64,000 nt of DNA from CBDAQA01 sp965198865. GTDB taxonomy: Bacteria > Planctomycetota > Phycisphaerae > Tepidisphaerales > Tepidisphaeraceae. The notes below the pieces were generated by a model. It saw only the letters and a list, made by a program, of their open reading frames with translations, did no database searches and was not told where the DNA came from. The position numbers and the translations under genes are program-made. Below, piece after piece: positions 47,000 through 55,584 of this stretch; position 1 is the first letter of the stretch, and each line of letters begins with the position of its first letter. The stretch is taken from the NCBI GenBank assembly GCA_965198865.1, contig CBDAQA010000020.1, positions 62,001-126,000 of the forward strand, in the 5' to 3' direction.

Positions 47000-48590
47000 A
47001 CAACTCGACGATCGCCCACCGCCCGACGACGAGCCGGCGTTCCTCCTGCGCGTCACCCGGTACGTCGACGGGGAACTCGCGCCGGCCGAACTTCGGCGGT
47101 TGAGCGCAGAAGTGGTCGCCGACCCCGCCAAGCGGGCGACGTTCATCCGCGTCTGCTCGGTCTGCGCGGCGCTGGCGCGGGAGGGGGTGGCCATCCGCAA
47201 TCTGGCTCGGTTCACCCCGCCCGACCCCGGCCTCCTGGACGACGCCCTGATCATGCCGGCCATCCGCGACGACGGGGATGAGCGGAGTTCCGCTGACCTC
47301 GGGGAGCACGGGGACGTCGGGGAGCATGGGGATGTCGGGGGCGGGACCTCGACCCACCACCCCCCGACAGCCGCCGGTGCCGCGGCGGTGCGGCCCGTCG
47401 GGTTCCCGGCCGCGGCGTCGCACCCGCGCAGGGCCGGGGGGCGACGCTCCCGACGCTGGTGGTGGGGCGGGGCCAGCGGTGCCGCGGCGGCGCTGGCGCT
47501 CGCCGGCGGCCTGCGGTGGTATACCCGCCCCGCCCCCGGGGCGACCAGGGTCTCGGCCGTGGCCTTGGCGGTCGCCGAAGACGGTGCCCGGGTCGTGCCC
47601 GGCACCACCCTGGTGCCGGGCCGATCGCTCAAGCTGCGCGCCGGGGTGGTCGAGCTGACGCTGGGCACCGGTGCCGTCGTCGTCGTTCACGCCCCGGCGG
47701 TGATCCGCGCGGATGGTGTCAACGCGGTCGCCCTCGACGCCGGATCGCTGTGCGTCCACGTGCCGCCCCCGGCCCACGGGTTTCGGGTGGCGGCCCCCGG
47801 GTTGACGGCCGTCGACCTCGGGACGGACTTCGGCGTCCGCGTCGACCCGGCCGGCGGGCCGACGGAGGTCCACGTCTTCGAGGGCGTCGTGGTGACGACG
47901 GCGGTGGATGCCACCGGTCACGCCGCGGCACCGCCGGTCCGCCTGACCGCAGGGCACGCGGTCCGCGTCGATCTCCGTGGGCCGGCCAGGCCGGTTGCCG
48001 TGCCGTTGGCCCGCGCGGCGTTCGACCGGGACATCGCCGCCGTCCGCCTCCCCGTGCCGGCGTTCGGAACCGGGCAGGGGTTGGGCGACGGGGCACCCGA
48101 CCCGCGTTGGCAGATCGCCGCCGAGCCCGACAAACCCCACCCGAAGCTGCGCCCGGCCGACGTGCTGCGGGGTCCGCGGGGGGACTCCGCGCCGGAGACC
48201 CCAGGGGCCCGGTACATCTCTACGACCCCGAGGAAGGGGGACGACATCTTGACCGGGCCGTACACGTTCCGAACGTGGGTCGACCTCACCGGGTACGACC
48301 CGAGCACCGTCGTTGCTGCGGCGCGGGCCGCCGCAGACGACCGGGTGGCCGACGTCCTTCTGAACGGCGTGAGCACCGGGGCGCGGACCCCGTTGAACAA
48401 CCCCTTCGAATCAATCCGGCAGGCGCATGAGCTGAGCGTCGCCGGCCCCTGGCACGAGGGTGTGAATCAGGTCGACGTCGTTGTGGACAACCTCGCCCTG
48501 CCCGGTGCCGACCCGACCAAGCCGCACTACAGCGCCATGTCCCTGCAGTTCGGCTGGACGATAACGGCCGTTCCCCGCGTCGTGCGGTGA
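46992..48590 (+). CDS. FecR-like membrane protein, anti-sigma partner, with extra C-terminal domain
   Basis: A 532-residue protein beginning at GTG 46992 inside the end of the sigma gene, with GGAGG seven bases upstream. The cytoplasmic N-terminus (FLLRVTRYVDGELAPAEL, LSAEVVADPAKRATFIR) is a zinc-finger-less anti-sigma-like helical domain. A linker holds two direct copies of GEHGDV (an 18-bp tandem repeat near 47297-47340). One transmembrane helix follows at about residues 157-177 (GGASGAAAALALAGGL). The periplasmic part is a FecR domain (VVPGTTLVPGRSLKLRAGVV, VDLGTDFGVRVD, VHVFEGVVVTT) plus about 150 more residues (GPYTFRTWVDLTGYDPSTVV, WHEGVNQVDVVVDNLALPG) that look like a jelly-roll domain. 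That end could sense a carbohydrate or surface component. The final target is unknown. Confidence 0.87.
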   Translation: MAEQLDDRPPPDDEPAFLLRVTRYVDGELAPAELRRLSAEVVADPAKRATFIRVCSVCAALAREGVAIRNLARFTPPDPGLLDDALIMPAIRDDGDERSSADLGEHGDVGEHGDVGGGTSTHHPPTAAGAAAVRPVGFPAAASHPRRAGGRRSRRWWWGGASGAAAALALAGGLRWYTRPAPGATRVSAVALAVAEDGARVVPGTTLVPGRSLKLRAGVVELTLGTGAVVVVHAPAVIRADGVNAVALDAGSLCVHVPPPAHGFRVAAPGLTAVDLGTDFGVRVDPAGGPTEVHVFEGVVVTTAVDATGHAAAPPVRLTAGHAVRVDLRGPARPVAVPLARAAFDRDIAAVRLPVPAFGTGQGLGDGAPDPRWQIAAEPDKPHPKLRPADVLRGPRGDSAPETPGARYISTTPRKGDDILTGPYTFRTWVDLTGYDPSTVVAAARAAADDRVADVLLNGVSTGARTPLNNPFESIRQAHELSVAGPWHEGVNQVDVVVDNLALPGADPTKPHYSAMSLQFGWTITAVPRVVR

Positions 48591-48696
48591 CGATTCGCTG
48601 ACGGGGTAGCGGGCGAGGCGGCTGGAACGGGCACGCAGGCCGTTCGTCCATCGGGCCACGACAGCAACCGTCGACGAGCCGGGCATCAAGACGACG

Positions 48697-48722
48697 GGCC
48701 CCGGGGCATACGCCCCGGGGCC
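48697..48722. terminator. Perfect 11-bp GC hairpin between convergent genes
   Basis: GGCCCCGGGGC at 48697-48707 pairs perfectly with GCCCCGGGGCC at 48712-48722 over a four-base ATAC loop. It lies between the converging FecR-like gene (ends 48590, plus) and pseudopilin copy 2 (ends 48771, minus), so it can serve both directions. A T-run is absent. A related sequence lies downstream of pseudopilin copy 1. Confidence 0.65.
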
Positions 48723-48770
48723 GTTGATCTGCCGCCGTATGTCAGGTGGAAGCGTCCGGTGCGGCCGCGA

Positions 48771-49700
48771 TCAGGTGGTCCCGGGCGCGAAAGCCGGGGG
48801 CGTCGATGGGGCGTTCCAGCCCTTGTACCACCGTAGGTTCCACAGACGTCCCAGCGAAACCGCTTCGGCGTGGCCGTCCATGAACGACATGTTGACGTTT
48901 CGGCCGTGCCGGTTGATCACCCAACGGCCCAGCTCGTTGTTGTTCAGCTGGTAGATCGAGCCGGTCGAGACGGTGTAGCCCCCCGCGATGGGGCCCGCGT
49001 CGACGGGCAACGGCCAGCCGTCGAGACGAATGGCATCGCCCATCAAGGGGGTCTGCGCGGCCAGGTTCTGGTTTGGGTTGACCGCCTTGTTCAAGTAATC
49101 GGTCAACGATGTGCAGGACCCATAACTGACCAACTGCGCCGTGCACTGGTTATACGGGGAGGCCGGGTCCGGCAATGTGCTATGCGTCCAGGGCAAATAA
49201 CACCAGCCGTTGATGCCGTAGCTACTGAAGACCCACAACGGCACACGCTTCGTGTCTAGGGCGTTGCCCAACGAGAAGTTCCAGGCGTGAGACGGGTCGC
49301 CCCAACTCCCGCCGATGGTCGCGGCCGACGTGCTGAACGTCGGGTCTACCAAGGTGCTGGCGATCGGGCAGTACCGGACGTTCCGCTGCGTGTCCTCGTG
49401 CTTCCCAGGGATGGCCGAGGGGCCGTAGTAGGGCCGCAACGCCTCTTGCCACATGACGAAGGCCGGATCGGTATTGGGAACGGTCGGCACGTTGCCGAAG
49501 TAGGCGACCGATTTCCCATGGTTGTTCACGACGTACTGGGCGTACGCCAGGCCTAACTGGTGCAGGTTGGCCAGGCACTTGACGCTGTTGGCCGTGTTCC
49601 GCGCCTTGCTCAGGGCCGGCAGCAGGATGCCAATCAAGAGGGCGATGATGCCGATCACCACCAGCAGTTCGACCAATGTGAACCCGCGACGTTTGAGCAT
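48771..49700 (-). CDS. Pseudopilin-like protein with type II/IV prepilin leader (copy 2)
   Basis: A 309-residue protein starting at 49700 with GGAG upstream. Its leader is very short: MLKRRG then FTLVELLVVIGIIALLIG and LPALSKARNTANSVKCLANL. The globular part carries the segment NMSFMDGHAEAVSLGRLWNL at the end, the family's DGH motif. It lies 97 bp after the end of a PEP-CTERM gene on the same strand, with a strong hairpin between them, repeating the PEP-CTERM-then-pseudopilin order seen at 43-46 kb. Function is unproven for the family; cysteines in the middle (CTAQLVSYGSC) may form a disulfide. Confidence 0.92.
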   Translation of the reverse strand: MLKRRGFTLVELLVVIGIIALLIGILLPALSKARNTANSVKCLANLHQLGLAYAQYVVNNHGKSVAYFGNVPTVPNTDPAFVMWQEALRPYYGPSAIPGKHEDTQRNVRYCPIASTLVDPTFSTSAATIGGSWGDPSHAWNFSLGNALDTKRVPLWVFSSYGINGWCYLPWTHSTLPDPASPYNQCTAQLVSYGSCTSLTDYLNKAVNPNQNLAAQTPLMGDAIRLDGWPLPVDAGPIAGGYTVSTGSIYQLNNNELGRWVINRHGRNVNMSFMDGHAEAVSLGRLWNLRWYKGWNAPSTPPAFAPGTT

Positions 49701-49744
49701 GACAAACTCCGTAAATTGCCGTCCCACTCGATGGGAGGCACGGT

Positions 49745-49777
49745 GGTCGGGCGGCTCCGGCTGCAAGCCGCCCGACC
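49745..49777. promoter_or_regulatory. Perfect 12-bp hairpin between a PEP-CTERM gene and its pseudopilin partner
   Basis: GGTCGGGCGGCT at 49745-49756 pairs perfectly with AGCCGCCCGACC at 49766-49777 over a nine-base loop. It sits 20 bp past the stop of the giant PEP-CTERM gene and 45 bp before the pseudopilin start, both minus strand. Without a T-run it may be a partial terminator, an mRNA-stabilising end or a dispersed palindromic repeat. It would let the two genes be expressed at different levels. Confidence 0.6.
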
Positions 49778-49797
49778 TACGTCCCGTGTCCCCGCCC

Positions 49798-52700
49798 TCA
49801 CACGTTCGCGACCGGCCCCATCCCGACGGCGGCGGCCGGACGGCGACGACGTCGACCCAGGGCCAACGGGGCACCGATGAGGCCCAACAGCAACATGCTG
49901 GTCGGTTCCGGAGCGGCGACATCCTCGGCGATCAGGTCGTAGTTGGTGCCGTCGAAGAAGCTATCGAGGACGACCGAGTCGGTGGCCGCGTATAGCCCCA
50001 CGCCGTTGTTCGCGTTGTTCGTGAGGGTCAGCGAGTTGATCACCGACGCCATGTTGAAGGGGCTCGCGGCACCTTCGGAGTCGACGGCCAACACGACATA
50101 GCTGCCCGCCGCCGGCGTCGCCTGGGCGCCGACGGGGGTCGCTACCAGGTTGCTGGCCGTGAACTTCACGCCCGTCGTGTTGGCCTGCAGGATGACGTTG
50201 AACCCGGACGAGACGTTCAGGCTGCTCATGATCAGCACGTCGCTGGCCGCCCCGTCGGTCGCGCCGTTGGTGCTGTTGACCTTGGTGAGGAGGTTGCCGC
50301 TCGTGTTCCAGGTCTGCCCCGTCGAGGCCAGCACACCGGTGGTGATGTTGCTCGTCCCGCCGGTGATGGTCCCGCCGGCGGCCACGACCACGGGCCCCCC
50401 GGTAAAGGCAGTGCTGCCGTTCCCGTTGACGTTGCCGCCGCCCAGGGTCCCGCCGTTCAGAATCGTCGTGGTCCCTGTGCCAAGCATGTTGGCGGGCTTC
50501 TGCGGGACGGTCGGGTCATTCAACTCCACAAGCCGGACGGTCCCTTGGCTGATGGTCGTCCCGCCGGTGTAGGTGTTATTGCTCGTGGTCCCGCCGCCAT
50601 AGTACTGGTCCATCACCGTCAACGTACCCGCGCCGAGCTTGTTGATCGCCGCCGACCCACCAAACTCGATGACCGGCCCCTCGATGAGCAGGCTGCTCCC
50701 GGCGGCCACGTTGACCGGCAATGTGCCGCCGCTGCGGATTTGAAGCCCCGCATTAAAGGTGTTGCCGGTGGTCCCGGCACCCGTGCTGATGCTGGTGGTC
50801 GGGGCCATCAACCCATTGACCACCGGGTTGACGTTGAAGTTGAAGTACTGATCGGGGGGGCCCGACGTGAAGGTCAAGGCGCTCACGAGACCGCCACTCA
50901 TGTTGAGGCTGGTCAGGAATCCCTGGTCGCCCCCGCTGTTTCCGAGGTAGAACGTGCCGCCACTGTTGACGGTCAGGGTGGTGACCGAGGTTCCGGCGTT
51001 GTAACCAAGGGCGTTGGTGGCGTTGGCGTAGACCGTCGCGTTGCTGCCGATCGTCAACGGGCCGACAACGGCGCCGGCGGACCCGCCGGCGTTGAGCATG
51101 AGGGTGCCCGCGCTGACGTTTGTGCCGCCTGAGTAGGTGTTGGTATTGCTCAGCGTCAACACGCCGCCGCCGAGCTTGACCAGCCCCTGGTTGGTGTCGC
51201 CGGTGATCTTGCCGCTGATCAACAGGTCGGTGCTGGGAAGGGTGAACGACGTCTGCGGGACCATGCCGAGCGCGACGTTGACCGGCATAAAGCTGGCGAC
51301 AGCGGTATTGGACGTGCGGATGACGACGCCGCTGGAGATGTTGCTCTGCGCCGAACTGGCGACGGTCGTGATGCCGAACCCAGGGGAGAAGTTAAACAGC
51401 CCGCCGGATGCGCCGCCGGTGGCGTTCAAGGCGGTCACGTTGGAACCGGTGAGGACCAGATTCGTGACGTACCCGTTGTTGCCGCCGCTCTGCAGGTTGA
51501 ACACGCCGCCGGAATTGACGGTTAGGGTCGTAACCGACGTGCCGACACTGTACCCAAGGGCGTCGCCCGCGGTGGCGTTCACGGTGGCCCCGCTGTTGAT
51601 CGTCAGCGGCCCGGAGACCGTGCCGGCCGACCCACCGGCACCCAGGTTCAGCGTTCCGGCGTTGACGGTCACGCCGTTGCCGTTGTTGAACGGGTTGACG
51701 GCTGACAGGGTCAGCGTGCCCGCCCCGGCCTTGGTCAGCGACGCCGACCCGCTCAGGGCCTCGGGGATGGTCAGCGTGTTGGCCGAGACGGTGATCGTGC
51801 GGTTGCCGTTGAGCGTGCCCGCCCCCGACCCCAGGGTGAGCGAGCTGCTGCCGACGAACGTCAGGTCGCTGTTGATCGCCACGCTGCTGTTGGTCAGGGT
51901 GACGGCGGCCCCGGAGGTGTTGTCGAGCGTGACGGTGCCGCCGGTCCCGTTGCCCAGCGTTAGCTGGCCGCCCGAGCCCAGGGCGGTGGCGGTGCCGATG
52001 TTCAGCGTGCCGGCGTTGATCGTGTTCCCGCCGGTGTAGCTGTTGCTCGTGCCCATCGTCAGGACGCCGGTGCCGTTCTTAATCAGCCCGCCCGCCCCGG
52101 TGATGCCGTACCCGCCGCTGCTGGTGATGCTGTAGGTGGCGGTGGAGTTGTTGAACGTCATCGACGCCGGGCTGACGTTGCCGGCCGAGATGAGGATCGG
52201 GTTGGTGTTCGTGCCCGTGTCGTCGAAGGTGACGTTGTCGCCGTTGAAGAACGGGGTCTGCGTGCCCGTGGACGTGTTGGAATAGATCCAGTTGGTCGGC
52301 GACGCCTGCGACGTGGTCCAGGTGTTGTCGCGCGCGCCGGTCCAGCGGATGTTGTTGTCGGCAGACCCGACCACCAGTTCCAGGAACCCGGGGCCGGTGG
52401 TGCTGGTCAGCACCAGCGAGCTGGACCCGGCAACGCGGCCGCTGATGCCGGACCCGAGGTTGAAGTCGGTCGGGGTGTTGCCGGACTCGTCGCCGGAGAA
52501 GGCGTTGTACTTGAACAGGTCGTAGGTGCTGCCGGGCGAGACCACGCTGGTGAAGTTGAGCGTCACCGTGCCGGCCGAGGTGGACGACAGCGTGCCGAGG
52601 ACGTTGATCGGGGCCACGTTGTTGGCGGCGAGGTTGGCCGAGGAGACGAACAGGTTGGCGTTGGCGCCGCCGAGGAAGGCGAGGCTGCTCACGGTGAGCG

Positions 52701-54813
52701 TGCCGCTGGACCCGTTGCCGTTGTCCACCATGCCACCCGTGCCGTTGCCCACGGTCACGGCCCCGAGCGTGCCGGTGCCGTCGATGGCACCGTTGGTCAC
52801 CGTGATCGGTGGCGTGGAGGTGACGGAGCTGAGCTGCAACAGCTTGGTCCCAGCCCCGTTGACGTTGATTCGGCTGGAACCGTTGATCGACCCCGTTCCG
52901 GTCAGCGCGAGCGTCCCGCCGGACACGTTGGTTGGACCAACGTAAGTGTTTGCGGACGTCATCGCCAGCGTGCCGGTGCCAATCTTGGTTATCCCGCCGT
53001 CGGCCCCACCGAGTGAGGTGATCGGGGTGGTTGAGCGAAGGCTGAAGCCTTGCGTGTCGATCGTGCCGCCGTTGGGCCCGACGGACGCAGCTGGAGGGGA
53101 GAAGAAGCCGTTGCCCACCGTGCTCTGAATCTGGGCCTGGAGGGTGCCGCCGTTGAAGATGAACGTGCTTCCCGTGGTCGTCGTGCCACCCTGGGTGGCA
53201 ACGTTATTCGTCCGAAAAATCCCACCGGCCAAGTTGTAGGTCGAAGCCCCGTTATTGAAGAATAACCCGTCGGTCGTGCTGGTGGAAAAGTTGTTGAGTG
53301 CCCCTCCGGTCTGGGTGAAGACGGTAGTCTGTCCCACGCCATCGGTGAGGAAAAAGTAATACGGGTTGGTCAGGGTGCCGCCCGTGAGGTTGACGGTGGT
53401 CGATCCCGTACCGACCGTCCCGCCGTTCGCGCCGTCGGAGTTAAAATCACTCCCATGGTTCTGGAATCCGGCCAATGTCAGCGTGCCGCCGGACATGGTC
53501 AGCGATCCGCCAGCGGGCCCGCCCGCATAGCCAAAATAAAGATTGCCTGCGGTTAGGGTTCCACTGTTGGTCAGAGTTGTCGGACCATACATGAAGATGT
53601 TGCCGGCTACCGACAACGTCCCGGTGTTGGCCACCGTGGTCGTGCCGCCGAGTCGAAAGTTGAAGCCGCCGGTGACCGACAGCGTCCCGCTGTTGGTCAG
53701 CGTAGTCACCCCAGTGCTGGTGTTGCTGTTCTGGTTGGAGTAGATCGTGTAGTTGCTGGTGACCGTCCCGGCGTTGTTCAGCGACGTGTTCGTCCCGGCC
53801 GCCTGGCCGAACTGGAGGCCGGTCCCGGTCGCCACCACGGTGCCGCCGGCGGCCACGTTCAGGGCCGTCGTCGTCCCCGCCGACTGACCGAAGCCAAAGC
53901 TGCCGGCGCTGATGTTGCCCCCGCTGTTCACGTTGATGGTCGCCGTCGTGTTCTGGGCGGTCTGGTATTCCGTGAAGAACAGGGCAGTGGACTTCAGCGT
54001 GCCGTTGACGTTCAGGAACAGTGACTGGTAGGCCGTGGCGCTGCCGTTGTTGTCGGTGTTGCCCAGGCCGACGTTGTTGTTGGAGCTGGCGGTCGTGCCG
54101 CTGTTGATGTTGAGCGTAGCGACGTTCGGACTGCCGGCGCTTCCGGCGGGCGAAGTGCCGCTGCCCACGGCGAGCTCGCCGTTAAAGGTCTCCGTCACGC
54201 CGCTGCCGCCCATGACGACCGTGCCGGTCGCCACGCTCGCCGCGATGTTCGAGCCGGTCGCGTTGGCGAACGTGTTCGCGCCGGTAAGCGTCAGCGTGCC
54301 CGGGGCGTTGAACACCGCGTTCACACCGTTGATCGTCGAGGCGATCGTGGGTGCCACTCCGGCGACGGTGGTGATCGTGCCGGATACGACCGGGCTGGCG
54401 CTGCCAAGGTTGATCGTCCCGCCGGTCAACAGGTAGTTGCCCGACACTTGGTTGAAGTCGATCGTGCCGACGCTGACGCCGCCGGCACCCACGGTCACGA
54501 TTCCGGACCCGACCGTGCCACCCGAGCCGAAAACGGCGGTGTCGCCCGTCGTGTTACCGAACGTCCCGACCATCCCGTTGGCGGTGTTGAAGAAGTCGCC
54601 GGTGGTCCCGTCAAAGTTCCCGGGCCCGTCGGAGCCGCTGGCGACCATGCCCGGGTCGTAGACGTACACCGCCGCATGAGCGGTCGGCACGGCCCGCCCG
54701 GCCAGCCCGGCCGCGGCGGCCGCCGCGGCCGACGCCACCCAAATCCGGCCCGCCCGCCGACGGGACCCCACAACGCGAGCCGGACGCCCAATCGTCAAAG
54801 ACGTGCGAACCAT
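49798..54813 (-). CDS. Giant beta-strand-repeat surface protein with PEP-CTERM signal
   Basis: A 1671-residue exported protein starting at 54813 with GGAGGA eight bases upstream. The leader has a basic n-region (GRPARVVGSRRRAGR) and a long Ala-rich hydrophobic stretch ending at AHAAVYVYDPG. The body holds many autotransporter-associated beta-strand repeats (GTLTLTGANTFAN, GVLTMGTSNSYTGGNTINAG), including two long diverged copies of a unit running from LSAVNPFNNGNGVTV or LSNTNTYSGGTNVSAG through LTVNSGG to LSNM/LTGS-type turns. The end is APEPTSMLLLGLIGAPLALG then RRRRRP, a PEP-CTERM signal. Pseudopilin copy 2 follows. Codon usage matches its neighbours, so recent transfer is not indicated. 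Confidence 0.88.
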   Translation of the reverse strand: MVRTSLTIGRPARVVGSRRRAGRIWVASAAAAAAAGLAGRAVPTAHAAVYVYDPGMVASGSDGPGNFDGTTGDFFNTANGMVGTFGNTTGDTAVFGSGGTVGSGIVTVGAGGVSVGTIDFNQVSGNYLLTGGTINLGSASPVVSGTITTVAGVAPTIASTINGVNAVFNAPGTLTLTGANTFANATGSNIAASVATGTVVMGGSGVTETFNGELAVGSGTSPAGSAGSPNVATLNINSGTTASSNNNVGLGNTDNNGSATAYQSLFLNVNGTLKSTALFFTEYQTAQNTTATINVNSGGNISAGSFGFGQSAGTTTALNVAAGGTVVATGTGLQFGQAAGTNTSLNNAGTVTSNYTIYSNQNSNTSTGVTTLTNSGTLSVTGGFNFRLGGTTTVANTGTLSVAGNIFMYGPTTLTNSGTLTAGNLYFGYAGGPAGGSLTMSGGTLTLAGFQNHGSDFNSDGANGGTVGTGSTTVNLTGGTLTNPYYFFLTDGVGQTTVFTQTGGALNNFSTSTTDGLFFNNGASTYNLAGGIFRTNNVATQGGTTTTGSTFIFNGGTLQAQIQSTVGNGFFSPPAASVGPNGGTIDTQGFSLRSTTPITSLGGADGGITKIGTGTLAMTSANTYVGPTNVSGGTLALTGTGSINGSSRINVNGAGTKLLQLSSVTSTPPITVTNGAIDGTGTLGAVTVGNGTGGMVDNGNGSSGTLTVSSLAFLGGANANLFVSSANLAANNVAPINVLGTLSSTSAGTVTLNFTSVVSPGSTYDLFKYNAFSGDESGNTPTDFNLGSGISGRVAGSSSLVLTSTTGPGFLELVVGSADNNIRWTGARDNTWTTSQASPTNWIYSNTSTGTQTPFFNGDNVTFDDTGTNTNPILISAGNVSPASMTFNNSTATYSITSSGGYGITGAGGLIKNGTGVLTMGTSNSYTGGNTINAGTLNIGTATALGSGGQLTLGNGTGGTVTLDNTSGAAVTLTNSSVAINSDLTFVGSSSLTLGSGAGTLNGNRTITVSANTLTIPEALSGSASLTKAGAGTLTLSAVNPFNNGNGVTVNAGTLNLGAGGSAGTVSGPLTINSGATVNATAGDALGYSVGTSVTTLTVNSGGVFNLQSGGNNGYVTNLVLTGSNVTALNATGGASGGLFNFSPGFGITTVASSAQSNISSGVVIRTSNTAVASFMPVNVALGMVPQTSFTLPSTDLLISGKITGDTNQGLVKLGGGVLTLSNTNTYSGGTNVSAGTLMLNAGGSAGAVVGPLTIGSNATVYANATNALGYNAGTSVTTLTVNSGGTFYLGNSGGDQGFLTSLNMSGGLVSALTFTSGPPDQYFNFNVNPVVNGLMAPTTSISTGAGTTGNTFNAGLQIRSGGTLPVNVAAGSSLLIEGPVIEFGGSAAINKLGAGTLTVMDQYYGGGTTSNNTYTGGTTISQGTVRLVELNDPTVPQKPANMLGTGTTTILNGGTLGGGNVNGNGSTAFTGGPVVVAAGGTITGGTSNITTGVLASTGQTWNTSGNLLTKVNSTNGATDGAASDVLIMSSLNVSSGFNVILQANTTGVKFTASNLVATPVGAQATPAAGSYVVLAVDSEGAASPFNMASVINSLTLTNNANNGVGLYAATDSVVLDSFFDGTNYDLIAEDVAAPEPTSMLLLGLIGAPLALGRRRRRPAAAVGMGPVANV

Positions 54814-55584
54814 GACTATCCTCCAAACCGCAACCTCGAAACCCTATTCGGCGACCAAGCCGGTGCGTCCCCCGCCACCAAACGCCCAACCGCGTTTGGC
54901 CCACACCGATCCAATCTGTCGAACACTCTCCACGACGCCAGATGTGACACAACACTAACACAGGAACTGCGAGCCGTCGACCGATTCTAAATCTTAACGG
55001 CGTGCGGACGGAATTCTACCATATTCCGCGCAAAAATATTCGACGGTTATATCTCCTGGCGTCGATTTTCCAGGGACGGCTGCCCTGGGGAGTTCTCTAG
55101 TCAACTCCGGTAGGCCCCTCAGGATTGCCTCGGGCGGTGCGGAACGTTCGTGATGGGCATTGGTTACCGGACGCGTGCCGGCCGAGACGGTCGAATGCCG
55201 CCGACGCGTCGCAATGGAACTCTCCGCCGTTCTCGCCGGCTCGGGTGGGAACAGGCACACATGTAGCGGCATTAAATCGACTTTCAATGCCCACTGTCTC
55301 CCGCCGAGAGCGCTAAAGGAGCCACGAACGGGTAATCCTCTTGGCGATCCTTGGCGGACTTATAACGAAGCTGCACAACGATAAGAAAATTCGGTGGAGA
55401 GGCCGTAATGGAAAGGCGTTGGAAGTCGCGTGGCCGCCGGTCCTGCAGGGATCGGGTGAGGCCGCGACACGCCCCGGGTGGACCGGAGGCCGCTTGAGGG
55501 GGTGTTGCAGAGTGGCTGGCAGCCCCCGAGGACGGGAGCCGATTGCATTCGGATGACGAAGACGATGGCCCCCCAGAGGCTCGA
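54814..55584. other. Long gene-free spacer upstream of the giant PEP-CTERM gene
   Basis: No credible gene is seen in 771 bp; the short frames here lack recognisable content. The segment 54985-55060 is clearly AT-rich compared with its surroundings and is the probable promoter region for the minus-strand gene. It contains TCGACG at 55040-55045 and CGTCGA at 55060-55065 (inverted, 14 bp apart), GGAAT/ATTCC arms at 55010-55027, and a possible -10 TAGAAT on the minus strand within the latter. The part nearest 55500-55530 has a GGGGG...CCCCC hairpin that may end transcription of the HAF-repeat gene. Confidence 0.45.
54878..54899 (-). promoter_or_regulatory. Leader hairpin 65 bases upstream of the giant PEP-CTERM gene
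   Basis: CCAAACGC at 54878-54885 and GCGTTTGG at 54892-54899 are perfect 8-bp inverted repeats with a six-base loop. It lies between the presumed promoter and the ribosome-binding site of the gene starting at 54813, so it is either a regulator-binding palindrome or an mRNA leader hairpin. Confidence 0.5.

Noticed and set aside
54994..55287. 97-codon minus-strand frame in the long spacer
   Set aside because: No ribosome-binding site, no recognisable content, and it covers the probable promoter region of the next gene.
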